From assembly GCF_900996245.1 (NCBI RefSeq), contig NZ_CAAJGK010000107.1, forward strand, positions 1 to 64,000: a stretch of 64,000 bases of DNA, in the 5' to 3' direction. The first letter of the stretch is position 1, and every line of letters starts with the position of its first letter. Of this stretch, positions 25,018 through 33,539 are shown in pieces. Under the pieces are notes generated by a model. It was not told the DNA's origin. It was given only the letters and a program-made list of their open reading frames with translations, and made no database searches. A program made the position numbers and the translations under genes. The DNA comes from Paraburkholderia sp. BCC1886 (GTDB lineage Bacteria > Pseudomonadota > Gammaproteobacteria > Burkholderiales > Burkholderiaceae).

Positions 25018-26847
25018 ATGAGACTCACCACTAAAGGCCTGTTGCTGATCGCGATTCCGGCCGTCTTCGAGCTGGCGCTTCTGTCCGGGCTGGTTCAGGC
25101 CCAGTCCGATGCGCAAGTGGCGGAGCAATGGGCCATCCATAGCGAAGAGGTGTTGCGCCAGACCACGGCGATTCTCGATCCGGTGCTGGGCGAGTCGGTC
25201 GCGTTGCGCGGCGCGGTGCTCGCCGACGATGCCCGCTACAACACGCCGGTGACCCTGTGGATGGACGTCGACCGGCGCATCGACCGGCTGGCCGATCTGG
25301 TCGCCGACAATCCGCAACAGGTCGCCCGCGTGGTCCAGGTGCGGCAGACCGTGCAGGCCTATCGGCAATGGTCGGACCGCATTCAGGATCTACTGCACGC
25401 GGGGCGCCGCCGCGACGTGGTCGAGCGTTTCGGCGAACTCGCGCCGGCCGACGTGCTGGACCGCTTCCGACAGCAGATCGCCGTCTTCCAGACCGAGGAG
25501 CGCAATCTCGATACGCAGCGCTCGACCGTCGCCAACGCCGCGCGCGACCGGCAGCAGACGCTCGTGGTCGCCGCCGTGATCGGCTCGCTAGTGCTCGTCG
25601 CGCTCGCGGTCTGGTTGTTCACGCGTGGTGTGCGCGGCCGACTCGCGCGGCTCTCCGACAATGCCGGGCGGCTGGTGAGTAATGAACCGCTGGCGCCGAT
25701 CGGCACGGGCGGCGATGAAATCGCGCGGCTCGATCTGACCTTGCACGAGACGAGCCGGCGGCTGCTCGAAGGCGAGCGTATCCAGGCGCGCTTCCAGGCC
25801 GACCTCGCGCGCCGCACCGGCGAACTGGCGCGGATCAACGAGACCTTGCGGCAGCAGACGCAGGAAAACGAAATGTTCATCTACAGCGTATCGCACGACC
25901 TGCGCGCGCCGCTGGTGAATCTGCAAGGCTTCTCGAAGGAACTGATTCGCGCGTGCGACGAGTTGCGTGTGGTGCTGCGCGAATCGTCGCTCGGCCAGGA
26001 GCCGCGCCAACGTATCGAGCGCGTCGTGGACGAAGACATCGGCGAAGCGCTGCATTATCTGCAGACCGCCGTGCTGCGCGCATCGCACATTATCGATGCG
26101 CTACTGCGGCTCTCGCGGGTCGGGCGTGTCGAGTACCGTCAGCAGAAGGTCGAGGTGAGCGAGCTGGTGCCGCGCGTGATCGACGCGATGCGCGGCTCGA
26201 TCCGCGCACGCGGCGCTCACGTAAGCGTGGGCGAACTGCCGGCCGTGTGGGGCGACCCCACCGCGCTCGAGCAGATGTTCGCGAATCTGATCGGCAATGC
26301 GGTGAATTATCTCGACCCGTCGCGCCCGGGGCGCATCGAGATCGGGATTACGCCTGCGCCGATGGGCGTGCACACGCTGCGGATCTTCTACGTCCGGGAC
26401 AACGGTCTGGGCATTCCGGCGGTGGCGTTGCCGCGCCTCTTCAACGCGTTCCAGCGATTGCACGGCAACGCGACCGCCGGCGAGGGCGTCGGTCTCGCGC
26501 TGGTGCGCCGTGTGGTCGAACGGCACGGCGGCCGCGTGTGGGCGGAATCGAAAGAAGGCGAGGGCACGACCTTCTATCTGTCGTTGCCCGAAGCCGCGGC
26601 GCGCGCGGCGCAACTGGCCGAAGAGGCGCAGGAACGCGAGGCGGCGCGGGCCGCGCTGACAGCGGCGCCAGCCGATACCGCACGGGGCGGGCAGACGCTG
26701 GGCGTGAACGACGCCGGCAGGACTCGCGGTGAGGCGACGACGTCGCAAACCGTCGCCGCGGGAGCCGCGGGAACCGTTGGAGCAAAAGCGGGCGACGCTC
26801 GCGTGAAGCCAGGCGTTGCGTCCCGCCGCGGCATCAGTACGCGCTGA
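25018..26847 (+). CDS. Membrane sensor histidine kinase with CHASE3-like input
   Basis: 609-residue kinase. A hydrophobic segment (about 7-27) and a second at about 183-203 (LVVAAVIGSLVLVALAVWLF) bracket a helical, CHASE3-like periplasmic domain. A HAMP linker, a coiled coil, the HisKA phosphoacceptor H293 (SVSHDLRAPLVNLQGF), the N box LIGNAVNYLDPS and the G boxes VRDNGLGIP and GEGVGLALVRR follow. The form resembles bacteriophytochrome-like kinases, but no chromophore domain is present. I chose ATG 25018, which starts just before the first membrane helix. The last 50 residues are low complexity. No response regulator is adjacent. Ligand unknown. Confidence 0.85.
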   Translation: MRLTTKGLLLIAIPAVFELALLSGLVQAQSDAQVAEQWAIHSEEVLRQTTAILDPVLGESVALRGAVLADDARYNTPVTLWMDVDRRIDRLADLVADNPQQVARVVQVRQTVQAYRQWSDRIQDLLHAGRRRDVVERFGELAPADVLDRFRQQIAVFQTEERNLDTQRSTVANAARDRQQTLVVAAVIGSLVLVALAVWLFTRGVRGRLARLSDNAGRLVSNEPLAPIGTGGDEIARLDLTLHETSRRLLEGERIQARFQADLARRTGELARINETLRQQTQENEMFIYSVSHDLRAPLVNLQGFSKELIRACDELRVVLRESSLGQEPRQRIERVVDEDIGEALHYLQTAVLRASHIIDALLRLSRVGRVEYRQQKVEVSELVPRVIDAMRGSIRARGAHVSVGELPAVWGDPTALEQMFANLIGNAVNYLDPSRPGRIEIGITPAPMGVHTLRIFYVRDNGLGIPAVALPRLFNAFQRLHGNATAGEGVGLALVRRVVERHGGRVWAESKEGEGTTFYLSLPEAAARAAQLAEEAQEREAARAALTAAPADTARGGQTLGVNDAGRTRGEATTSQTVAAGAAGTVGAKAGDARVKPGVASRRGISTR

Positions 26848-27160
26848 AGATGCGTCGCGGTTTGAGCAGTTGCCGGCCGCGAATCGACCAGTAGCAGCCG
26901 CAGACGCTCAGAATGGCGATGCCCGCGAGCGTTTCGAGCGGCGCCGGTCGTACCGCGAGCAAGCCTTTGAGGGCGAACAGGCCGTGTGCCGCGATCAGCA
27001 GCGCGGCCCACAGTGAGCACGCCGCCTGGATCAGCAGGCGTGTGCCGGCCAGACGCCTTGCGCGGTTTTCGGACGACCAGTTGGCCGGCGTGCGCGCGCA
27101 GAAAAAAGCAATCGTTATCAGGACGACGGCGAGAATGACGATCCAGTCGGTCAGTTGCAT
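26834..27160 (-). CDS. Small membrane protein of unknown function
   Basis: 108-residue protein with three hydrophobic segments (WIVILAVVLITIAFFCA near the start, a central LIQAACSLWAALLIAAHG, and LAGIAILSVCGCYW). It is not recognised. The ATG at 27160 is preceded by GGAG about 10 bases upstream. Its last 14 bp overlap the end of the convergent sensor kinase gene. Confidence 0.6.
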   Translation of the reverse strand: MQLTDWIVILAVVLITIAFFCARTPANWSSENRARRLAGTRLLIQAACSLWAALLIAAHGLFALKGLLAVRPAPLETLAGIAILSVCGCYWSIRGRQLLKPRRIFSAY

Positions 27161-27312
27161 CGGGAAGCGCTCCAGAGTGAACCGGCGACTATAGAAAAGC
27201 CTGGCGCGATGAACTATCGGACTAGTCTCAAATGCAGGGCAGCGCGACGCAACGGCGTATGATGAGCCCGTTTTCGTATGCGGAAGCCGCCAGACGCGGC
27301 TCACTCACCACC

Positions 27313-27783
27313 ATGATTGCAACCCTCTCATCGCCGTTATTGCGCCGTGCCGCCGTTATCCTCGTCGTGTTCGGCGCACTGGCGGCTTGCCAGAAGAACG
27401 ATGCGTCTGCGGGGCAGGTCGCCGGCAAGCTCGACGCCGCCGCCCAGGCCGCCGGTCAGAAAATGGATCAGGCAGCCAGCTACGTCGGCCAGCAGGTCGA
27501 CGCCACCAAAAACGCCGCCGAGCAGAATCTGCAGTCGGCCTCCGCGCCCACCATCAACATCGATCCCAGTACGCTCGCGTCCACCGCCCAGGCCAATCTG
27601 CAAAGTGCGGCAAGCGCAACCCAGGTCCAACTCGGCAAAGCCGCCTCGCTGACAGGGCAAGGCCTGGAGACGGCAGGACGCAAGCTGCAGGAATGGTCGG
27701 TGCAAAGTTCGGCTTCGTCGACCAGCGCCACGTCGTCGTCGACGGGTTCTTCCACCGATGCACAGAAGCAGATGGACAAGTAA
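27313..27783 (+). CDS. Putative lipoprotein, Ala/Gln-rich helical
   Basis: 156-residue protein. The N terminus is a lipoprotein signal: a short basic start, a hydrophobic core and a lipobox LAAC with the lipidated Cys near residue 26. The mature part has amphipathic, heptad-like stretches (KLDAAAQAAGQKMDQAASYV, QQVDATKNAAEQNLQ) suggesting an extended helical periplasmic protein, and a Ser/Thr-rich tail. Function unknown. It sits upstream of the Rrf2 gene with a 78-bp gap containing the first operator-like palindrome. Confidence 0.7.
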   Translation: MIATLSSPLLRRAAVILVVFGALAACQKNDASAGQVAGKLDAAAQAAGQKMDQAASYVGQQVDATKNAAEQNLQSASAPTINIDPSTLASTAQANLQSAASATQVQLGKAASLTGQGLETAGRKLQEWSVQSSASSTSATSSSTGSSTDAQKQMDK

Positions 27784-27817
27784 GCCGTCCCCATCGACCT
27801 TTGACAGTCCCATTAAA

Positions 27818-27836
27818 TGTAATTATGATAGTTACA
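27818..27836. promoter_or_regulatory. Palindromic operator 1, upstream of the Rrf2 regulator
   Basis: TGTAA-N9-TTACA, with the inner bases also mostly self-complementary (TAT-G-ATA). It lies 26 bp upstream of the Rrf2 GTG start. The same 5-9-5 core recurs at 28382-28400 before the next gene. The Rrf2 protein is the natural candidate binder (autoregulation); this is inference. Confidence 0.75.
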
Positions 27837-27861
27837 CTTTGTCGTTGCCGGACGGGTCGCC

Positions 27862-28317
27862 GTGAATACCAGTAGCCGGTTTGCTTTCGCGGTGCACGTG
27901 CTCGCGTTGCTGTCGCTGCAACAGGGCGTGCCGCTGTCGTCGGAGATGATTGCGGGTAGCGTGAATACCAATCCCGCACTCATCCGCCGTCTGTTGAGCA
28001 TGCTGGCGGAAGCGGGTTTGACCACGGCGCAGTTGGGCGCGGGCGGCGGTGCCTTGCTCGCGCGCGCGCCGCAAGACATCAATCTGCTCGAGGTATATCG
28101 CGCCGTGGACGACGCGCAGCTGTTCGCGCTGCATCGCGAGGAGCCTAATCCCGCCTGTATGGTCGGGCGCAATATCCAGGGCGTGCTGCGCGGTATCGTC
28201 GACGACGCGCAGCAGGCCATGGAGGCGTCGCTCGCCGGCCGCACGCTCGCCGACGCCACGGCGGACGTGGTTCGGGCGGAACGGGCGTGGGAACGCAAGC
28301 GGCGCTCGCATAAGTAA
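27862..28317 (+). CDS. Rrf2-family transcriptional regulator (single cysteine)
   Basis: 151-residue winged-helix regulator: SSRFAFAVHVLALLSLQQGV, a recognition segment PALIRRLLSMLAEAGLTTAQ, and the GAGGGALLARAPQDINLLEV wing. It has only one cysteine, Cys99 (NPACMVGRN), so the three-Cys Fe-S cluster of NsrR/IscR is not possible; a YwnA-like or thiol-sensing mode is conceivable. The start is GTG at 27862; the ribosome site is weak. It is flanked by two matching palindromes and followed by an intrinsic terminator. Confidence 0.85.
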   Translation: MNTSSRFAFAVHVLALLSLQQGVPLSSEMIAGSVNTNPALIRRLLSMLAEAGLTTAQLGAGGGALLARAPQDINLLEVYRAVDDAQLFALHREEPNPACMVGRNIQGVLRGIVDDAQQAMEASLAGRTLADATADVVRAERAWERKRRSHK

Positions 28318-28348
28318 GCAGCCGCGTCGTAGGGGAAGCGGCAAGGGA

Positions 28349-28371
28349 AGGGGCGATCGCCCCTCTTTTTT
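28349..28371 (+). terminator. Intrinsic terminator after the Rrf2 gene
   Basis: A 6-bp stem (AGGGGC/GCCCCT) with a GATC loop is followed by CTTTTTT. It ends 4 bp before the second palindrome, so the Rrf2 gene and the following oxidoreductase are separate transcription units with related operators. Confidence 0.8.
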
Positions 28372-28374
28372 CGA

Positions 28375-28407
28375 CCGTATATGTAACCATGACGATTACA
28401 TATACGG
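28375..28407. promoter_or_regulatory. Palindromic operator 2, upstream of the NAD(P)-binding protein
   Basis: Perfect 12-bp arms CCGTATATGTAA and TTACATATACGG around a 9-bp centre. The core TGTAA-N9-TTACA at 28382-28400 matches operator 1 in spacing and orientation. It lies 22 bp upstream of the oxidoreductase ATG, where binding would block expression. Confidence 0.85.
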
Positions 28408-28429
28408 CCACTTTCAGGAGCATAGGGAA

Positions 28430-29077
28430 ATGAGCAAACAGTTGAAGATCGCACTATTCGGCGCCACCGGCATGATCGGTTCGCGCATCGCGGCGGAAGC
28501 CGCGCGTCGTGGGCATCAGGTCACGGCTTTGGTCCGCTCGCCGGAGCGCGTGCCGGCCGACGTGGCGAATCTGCGGGCGCAGCAGGTGGATCAGCTGGAT
28601 CCGGCGGCAGTGGCGGCCGCGGTGCGCGGTCACGATGTCGTCGCGAGCGCCTATGCGCCGCCACGCGATGCGCTGACCACGGTGAGCACGGCGACGCGCA
28701 CGCTGGTCGACGGTGTGCGCGCGGCCGGTCTGACGCGGCTCGTGGTCGTGGGCGGCGCGGGCTCGCTCGAAGTGGCGCCGGGCAAACAGCTCGTCGATAC
28801 CGAAGGTTTCCCGGCCGCCTACAAGCCGATTTCGCTTGCGCAACGCGATTCGCTGGCGAGTCTGCGTGCTGCGACCGACCTCGACTGGACGTTCTTCGCA
28901 CCGTCCGCGATCATCGCTCCGGGCGAGCGCACGGGTCGTTTCCGCACCGGCGCGACCACACTGATCGCCGATGCGCAAGGCAACAGCCATATCTCCGCGG
29001 AAGACTATGCCATTGCTTTCGTCGATGAACTGGAGCAAGGCCGTTTCATCCGCCAGATCGCGACGGCCGGTTATTGA
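28430..29077 (+). CDS. NAD(P)-binding epimerase/NmrA-like protein
   Basis: 215-residue Rossmann-fold protein of the atypical short-chain dehydrogenase type (YwnB-like). The dinucleotide motif is ALFGATGMIGSRIAAEAARR near the N terminus, followed by ALVRSPER and the RLVVVGGAGSLEVAPG segment. The Ser-Tyr-Lys catalytic triad is not obvious, suggesting a sensor or reductase of unknown substrate. CAGGAG at 28415-28420 precedes the ATG. Pairing of an Rrf2 regulator with this kind of protein is seen in other bacteria and suggests redox or electrophile stress; this is inference. Confidence 0.8.
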   Translation: MSKQLKIALFGATGMIGSRIAAEAARRGHQVTALVRSPERVPADVANLRAQQVDQLDPAAVAAAVRGHDVVASAYAPPRDALTTVSTATRTLVDGVRAAGLTRLVVVGGAGSLEVAPGKQLVDTEGFPAAYKPISLAQRDSLASLRAATDLDWTFFAPSAIIAPGERTGRFRTGATTLIADAQGNSHISAEDYAIAFVDELEQGRFIRQIATAGY

Positions 29078-29116
29078 GCGGCGCAGGTCCAGCATCGACC
29101 CACGGCTACGGACGGT

Positions 29117-29150
29117 GCAACCTAACATTCGGTTACGCATGTTAGGTTGC
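29117..29150. promoter_or_regulatory. Perfect 12-bp inverted repeat upstream of the MscS-type gene
   Basis: GCAACCTAACAT and ATGTTAGGTTGC flank a 10-base centre. It lies 40 bp after the oxidoreductase stop and 53 bp before the channel start. There is no T-tract, so a protein-binding operator is as likely as a transcript end hairpin. Confidence 0.6.
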
Positions 29151-29202
29151 GTGGGATAAAACAGCGGCTACACTGGCGACTCCCAATTTACTGCGGATTG
29201 CC

Positions 29203-31866
29203 ATGCAGTCATGCGCGTGGCGGCGCGAGCCCGGGACTGCGCCTGCCATCGGCGCGCAGCCGGCGACTCGCGGCGCTTTTCATCGGCGTTTCCTTGCGAC
29301 TGGAGCGGGCCCGCGCGGCGGCGCGCTTGCCGCGGCCACTGCCTGGATAGGCCACTGGGCACTCGCGCTCTGCGTCGCGTTGCTGGCGATCGCAGCGGTT
29401 CTTCCCGCCAGTGCTCAGGCCGCCGGCACAGGGACGGGCACGAGCACAGGCACACCGGTCATTCCGGCGCTGCAAAGTCTGATCAACAGTGCAACCGCGA
29501 CGCCGGCTTCGAGCGCTTCGGCGGCCTCGGCGACCGACGCCGCGTCTGCGCCTTCTCCGGCAAGTCAGGCCGAACTCGCGCACTCGCTCGACAGTGTGAT
29601 CGCCACGCTCGACAACGACCGTCAGCGCACGGCGCTCGTGGCCCAACTCAAGAAACTGCGCGATGTCTCGCAGAACGTCACGGCGGCCGCTCCCGCTGCC
29701 AGCCAGCCGAGCCCGGGCTTGCTCGGCGCGATCGCGTCGGGCATCGCGTCGTTCGAATCGGACGTGCATCAGGGCCGCACGCCGCTGCTTTATTGGGGCG
29801 GCCGCTTCAATGCCGCCGCCAACGAGCTCTACACGATCGTCTCCGGACAGGGGCAGGAAAGCTTCGGCCGCATCGTGTTTTCGATGCTCGGCATGCTGCT
29901 CGGCTGGGGCGCCTGCGCAGCCGGGCTGATCTGTCTGCAGCGCCGGGCGTATCGGCGCTTCGGCGTGGTGATGGACCTGCAGCCCAATCCCACCACCCGC
30001 GAGTTGCTGATCTTTGCGGTACGTCGCGTCGGACCGTGGATCGTCGCGTTCCTCGCGGCGCTGCTGTTCGTGCGTGCGATGCCCGATGCGCTCGGCCGCA
30101 CGCTCGGCATGGTAGTCGCCTATGCGATCGTCGCGGGCGCGGTGTTTTCGGCGATTTGCCTGATCATGTTTTCGCTGTTCGGCTCCGGCCACCGGCGCAT
30201 TGCGGTGCGGCTCCTGATCGATCATGCGCGCCGTGTGCTGTTCGTGGTCGGCGTGTGCGGCGCGCTTGGCGACGCGGCGGTCAATTACGACGTCGCGCAT
30301 CAACTCGGTTCGAACCTCGCCGCGCTCGTCTCGACGGCGGCTAACATGACGGCCGCCGTGCTCACCGGCTACTTCGCGCTGGCGTTTCGCCGGCCGGTCG
30401 CGCATCTGATCCGCAACCGGCCGTACGAGCAGCGCAACGACCACAAAGCCGCGACCGATGCCTTCGACGTGCTCGCCGCGCTCTGGCACGTACCGGTTCT
30501 GGTCCTCGCGACCGCGTCGGTGGTGGCGACGCTCGGCGGCTCCGGGTCGAGCGAAAACGTCCTGCAGATTTCCGTCGTGACCGCGCTGCTGCTGGTGCTG
30601 GCGTTCTTCCTGTCGGCCATCGTGCTGCGCGTCACGCGCCCGCGCAGCGCCCGTGCGCGGCGCCGCTCGCCGTATCTCACGCGGCTGCTGCGTTTTTCGG
30701 GCACGTTGCTCACGCTGTTCATCTGGCTGTTCTTTTTTGAACTGGCGGCGCGCCTGTGGGGCGTGTCGCTCGCCGCGGTGATCGAAGAAAACGTGGCGGC
30801 GCGCGGCATCGCGCATGCGGTGGTGGCGATCATCGCGACGGTGTTCATCGCGTGGTGGCTGTGGATCATGGTCGACACGGCGATCACCGAAGCGCTCAAT
30901 CCGGCCGGTCCGCGCAACAAGGCGCGCGCGCCGAGCATGCGCGCGCGCACGATGCTGCCGCTGGTGCGCAACGTCCTGCTGGTCTCGATCATGACGATCG
31001 CCGGCATCGTCACGGCGGCCAATCTCGGCATCAACGTGACGCCGCTGCTGGCCGGCGCGGGCGTGATCGGTCTGGCCATCGGTTTTGGCGCGCAGTCGCT
31101 CGTGACCGATCTGATCACGGGGCTGTTCATCATCATCGAAGACACGATTTCGGTGGGCGACTGGATCGACGTGGACGGCGGTCATGCGGGCACGGTCGAG
31201 CACCTGTCCATTCGCACCGTGCGTCTGCGCGACGGGCAGGGCGCGATTCACGCAATTCCGTTTTCGCAGATCAAGATCGTCAAGAACCTGTCACGCGACT
31301 TCGCGTATGCGGTGTTCGAAGTGCGCATGGCGTTCTCCGCCGATGTCGATCAGATCACGCAACTGATTCGCGAAGTGGGCGCCGACCTGATGGCCGATTT
31401 CCGGTACCGGCGCGAGATGCTGGGGCCGATCGAAGTGTGGGGACTGGACCGCTTCGACCCGAACTGGATGGTCGTGAAAGGGCAGATCAAGACGCGGCCG
31501 CTGCAGCAGTGGAGCGTGGCGCGCGCGTTCAACGTGCGGCTCAAACGCAAGATGGATGAAGCCGGCATCGAGATTCCGGTGCCGCAGATGCGGATTTTCA
31601 CGTCGTCGAAGGATAGCGAGGGCGAGACGTTGCGCGACGACGTTGAGGATGATTTGCAGGAGCATGTCGCGCAGGCTGCTGCGTCTCGTGCGATGCAGCC
31701 GATGCAACACGGCGCTTCACAGGCCGCGGCGCAGTCCGCTTCACACGATCCGGCGGCCGCGGCGCTCGACGTGTCGCATGAGCCGCGGCCGGCGCCACCC
31801 CCTACGGGCACAGCACCCGTGCCGCCGCAAATTCCGACGGCCGGCGAAGGTGGAAGCAGAAGTTGA
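29203..31866 (+). CDS. Large mechanosensitive ion channel of the MscS family
   Basis: 887-residue membrane channel. An N-terminal signal-like helix (about 48-73), a Ser/Ala-rich periplasmic part and roughly ten further hydrophobic segments precede the MscS domain. The pore helix and beta domain are clear: NLGINVTPLLAGAGVIGLAI, GFGAQSLVTDLITGLFII, EDTISVGDWIDVDGGHAGTV, IHAIPFSQIKIVKNLSRD. The size and extended N terminus place it with the large MscK/YbdG-type members, which relieve hypo-osmotic stress. The Ala/Pro-rich C-terminal 80 residues are low complexity. The ATG at 29203 is the first plausible start. Confidence 0.88.
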   Translation: MQSCAWRREPGTAPAIGAQPATRGAFHRRFLATGAGPRGGALAAATAWIGHWALALCVALLAIAAVLPASAQAAGTGTGTSTGTPVIPALQSLINSATATPASSASAASATDAASAPSPASQAELAHSLDSVIATLDNDRQRTALVAQLKKLRDVSQNVTAAAPAASQPSPGLLGAIASGIASFESDVHQGRTPLLYWGGRFNAAANELYTIVSGQGQESFGRIVFSMLGMLLGWGACAAGLICLQRRAYRRFGVVMDLQPNPTTRELLIFAVRRVGPWIVAFLAALLFVRAMPDALGRTLGMVVAYAIVAGAVFSAICLIMFSLFGSGHRRIAVRLLIDHARRVLFVVGVCGALGDAAVNYDVAHQLGSNLAALVSTAANMTAAVLTGYFALAFRRPVAHLIRNRPYEQRNDHKAATDAFDVLAALWHVPVLVLATASVVATLGGSGSSENVLQISVVTALLLVLAFFLSAIVLRVTRPRSARARRRSPYLTRLLRFSGTLLTLFIWLFFFELAARLWGVSLAAVIEENVAARGIAHAVVAIIATVFIAWWLWIMVDTAITEALNPAGPRNKARAPSMRARTMLPLVRNVLLVSIMTIAGIVTAANLGINVTPLLAGAGVIGLAIGFGAQSLVTDLITGLFIIIEDTISVGDWIDVDGGHAGTVEHLSIRTVRLRDGQGAIHAIPFSQIKIVKNLSRDFAYAVFEVRMAFSADVDQITQLIREVGADLMADFRYRREMLGPIEVWGLDRFDPNWMVVKGQIKTRPLQQWSVARAFNVRLKRKMDEAGIEIPVPQMRIFTSSKDSEGETLRDDVEDDLQEHVAQAAASRAMQPMQHGASQAAAQSASHDPAAAALDVSHEPRPAPPPTGTAPVPPQIPTAGEGGSRS

Positions 31867-31912
31867 TGGTGCAGGACAGGACGTTTTACGACGTCCAACG
31901 TCGATGCCGGTT

Positions 31913-32548
31913 TCAGGCAGCGGCAGTTGAAATGGCAGCGGTATCGGCCGCGGGCACGACATCGTTGACGTGCGTGGCGATCCGTTCGCCAGCCACTCCG
32001 TACACATGCAGCGAAACAGCAGGCGCCGCGCTACGATTTCCCAGTTGATGAATGCCGCCGCTTCCATCCCGTCCGCCGCGTGCGAACGACACTGCGCCCG
32101 TTGGCCGGTCATGCGTTCGAACCGTGCTCGCGTGCTGTCCCGCATCGTCCCATTCGAACAGTGTTTCGCTCAGCATCCCGTCGAGTACCGCATAAGCGCA
32201 CCACGTGTGGTGGGCGTGCACGGGGCTTCGCTGGCCCGGCATCCACACGAGTGCGGCGATCGCATAGCGGCCGCGCGGGTCGGCGGCCAGCAGATGGCGC
32301 TCGTAGTGCTCGGTCGATCCTGCGAAGTGGGCCGGTGCGAGCAGACCGGCGCTAGCCGCACTGCGCGCCAGAGCATCGCGCAGACCGTGTGCGAAAAGGC
32401 GCGACGCCGACGCGTCGGCAAACGGCGAGCAGGCTTCGAAGAGCGCGTCCAGCGTGTCGCATAGCTGCGCGAGCGGTGCGCTGCAAAGATCGCGCGAGAG
32501 CGGGTTGATGGAGGGAGATGGCGAGTCGAAGGAAAGGGCGTGGCTCAT
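31913..32548 (-). CDS. Cysteine dioxygenase-type thiol dioxygenase
   Basis: 211-residue cupin of the cysteine/3-mercaptopropionate dioxygenase family, a non-heme iron enzyme oxidising a thiol to its sulfinate. The 3-His iron site is visible as H111 and H113 (SPVHAHHTWCAYAVLDG) and one of H167 (GGIHQLGN) or H181 (SLHVYG), the typical family ending. I chose ATG 32548; another in-frame ATG exists at 32599. It is divergent from a DecR-like Lrp regulator, and DecR responds to cysteine in E. coli, so cysteine breakdown is the best guess. Confidence 0.8.
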   Translation of the reverse strand: MSHALSFDSPSPSINPLSRDLCSAPLAQLCDTLDALFEACSPFADASASRLFAHGLRDALARSAASAGLLAPAHFAGSTEHYERHLLAADPRGRYAIAALVWMPGQRSPVHAHHTWCAYAVLDGMLSETLFEWDDAGQHASTVRTHDRPTGAVSFARGGRDGSGGIHQLGNRSAAPAVSLHVYGVAGERIATHVNDVVPAADTAAISTAAA

Positions 32549-32657
32549 AGTCGTGGAAGAGCGGAGAGGCGGCTCATCGGCAATTTTCGGTAGCCACATT
32601 TATACCGGTTTGCCTGGAGAAAGAGTTTCCATATAATTCCCCTCGATGTCTTAAAAG

Positions 32658-32672
32658 TAGAATAATTTCCTA
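32658..32672. promoter_or_regulatory. Lrp-box-like site in the dioxygenase/regulator divergent promoter
   Basis: TAGAATAATTTCCTA agrees with the Lrp consensus YAGHAWATTWTDCTR at 13 of 15 positions. The surrounding 137-bp gap is unusually AT-rich for this genome. It lies 14 bp before the regulator start, consistent with autoregulation and control of the divergent gene. Confidence 0.5.
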
Positions 32673-32685
32673 AAGGGGTGACGTG

Positions 32686-33159
32686 ATGGGAATGGATATC
32701 ATCGACCGTAAGCTGCTCGAACTGCTCCAGGCAGACGCAACCATGCCGATCGCCGAACTGGCGCAGCGCGTGAATCTGTCGCAAACGCCTTGCTGGAAGC
32801 GACTGCAACGGCTGAAAGAGGCGGGCGTGATTCGCGCGCAGGTGGCGCTGTGCGACGCGCGCAAACTCGGGGTCGGCACGACGGTGTTCGTCGCGGTTCG
32901 CACTAACCAGCACACCGAAGCGTGGGCCCAAAGCTTCACGCGCGCGGTGGAAGCGATTCCGGAAGTGGTCGAGGTGTACCGCATGAGCGGCGAGACCGAT
33001 TACCTGCTGCGCGTCGTGGTCTCCGACATCGACGACTACGACCGCGTCTACAAGCTGCTGATCGCCGCTGTGCCGCTCTACGACGTGAGTTCGAGCTTCG
33101 CGATGGAGCAGATCAAGTATTCGACGGCGTTGCCGGTGCGGGCGGCGGCGGTGGCCTGA
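32686..33159 (+). CDS. decR: Lrp/AsnC-family regulator, DecR-like
   Basis: 157-residue feast/famine regulator: HTH (IDRKLLELLQADATMPIAEL, NLSQTPCWKRLQRLKEAGVI) then a RAM ligand-binding domain (YRMSGETDYLLRVVVSDIDD). The ending SSFAMEQIKYSTALPV closely matches E. coli DecR (YbaO), which activates cysteine detoxification. AAAGGGG at 32672-32678 supports ATG 32686; GTG 32683 is also possible. It is divergent from a cysteine-dioxygenase-type gene, which gives a direct candidate target. Confidence 0.85.
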   Translation: MGMDIIDRKLLELLQADATMPIAELAQRVNLSQTPCWKRLQRLKEAGVIRAQVALCDARKLGVGTTVFVAVRTNQHTEAWAQSFTRAVEAIPEVVEVYRMSGETDYLLRVVVSDIDDYDRVYKLLIAAVPLYDVSSSFAMEQIKYSTALPVRAAAVA

Positions 33160-33304
33160 AGAACGTAAAGCACGTAAAGCACGTGAAGCACCTTGAAAAA
33201 GGCCGCCGTTCTGGAAACGATTGCAAGCCGGGTGCAAGGCTCATCGGCGTAAAATGCGGCCTTCCAGACAGCTTTCGCGACGCCTCGCGAATCGAGCCCG
33301 CCAC

Positions 33305-33514
33305 ATGAACAAACCGCCGCGCAAGAAGAACCCGACCTTCGGCATCGCCGTCTTCATCGTGGTCGCGGTGCTGCTGGTTATCGCTACGCTCTTCTACAAC
33401 GCCATCAAGGACAAGCGCGAGTTCGACAGTCAGAACACGCCGTCGCCGACGCTCTCGTCGGGGGCGGCCGCTGCGGCGGCGGTGACGAGACCCGCTAGCG
33501 GCGCGGCGCAGTAA
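33305..33514 (+). CDS. Small single-pass membrane protein
   Basis: 69-residue protein with a basic start (NKPPRKKNP), one membrane helix (FGIAVFIVVAVLLVIATLFY) and an Ala/Ser/Pro-rich tail. It is not recognised; the topology would place the tail outside. The initial ATG is chosen by the membrane helix position. It stands convergent to the FUSC gene, 25 bp away. Confidence 0.6.
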   Translation: MNKPPRKKNPTFGIAVFIVVAVLLVIATLFYNAIKDKREFDSQNTPSPTLSSGAAAAAAVTRPASGAAQ

Positions 33515-33539
33515 CCACGCCGGACATGCCGGGCATCGT

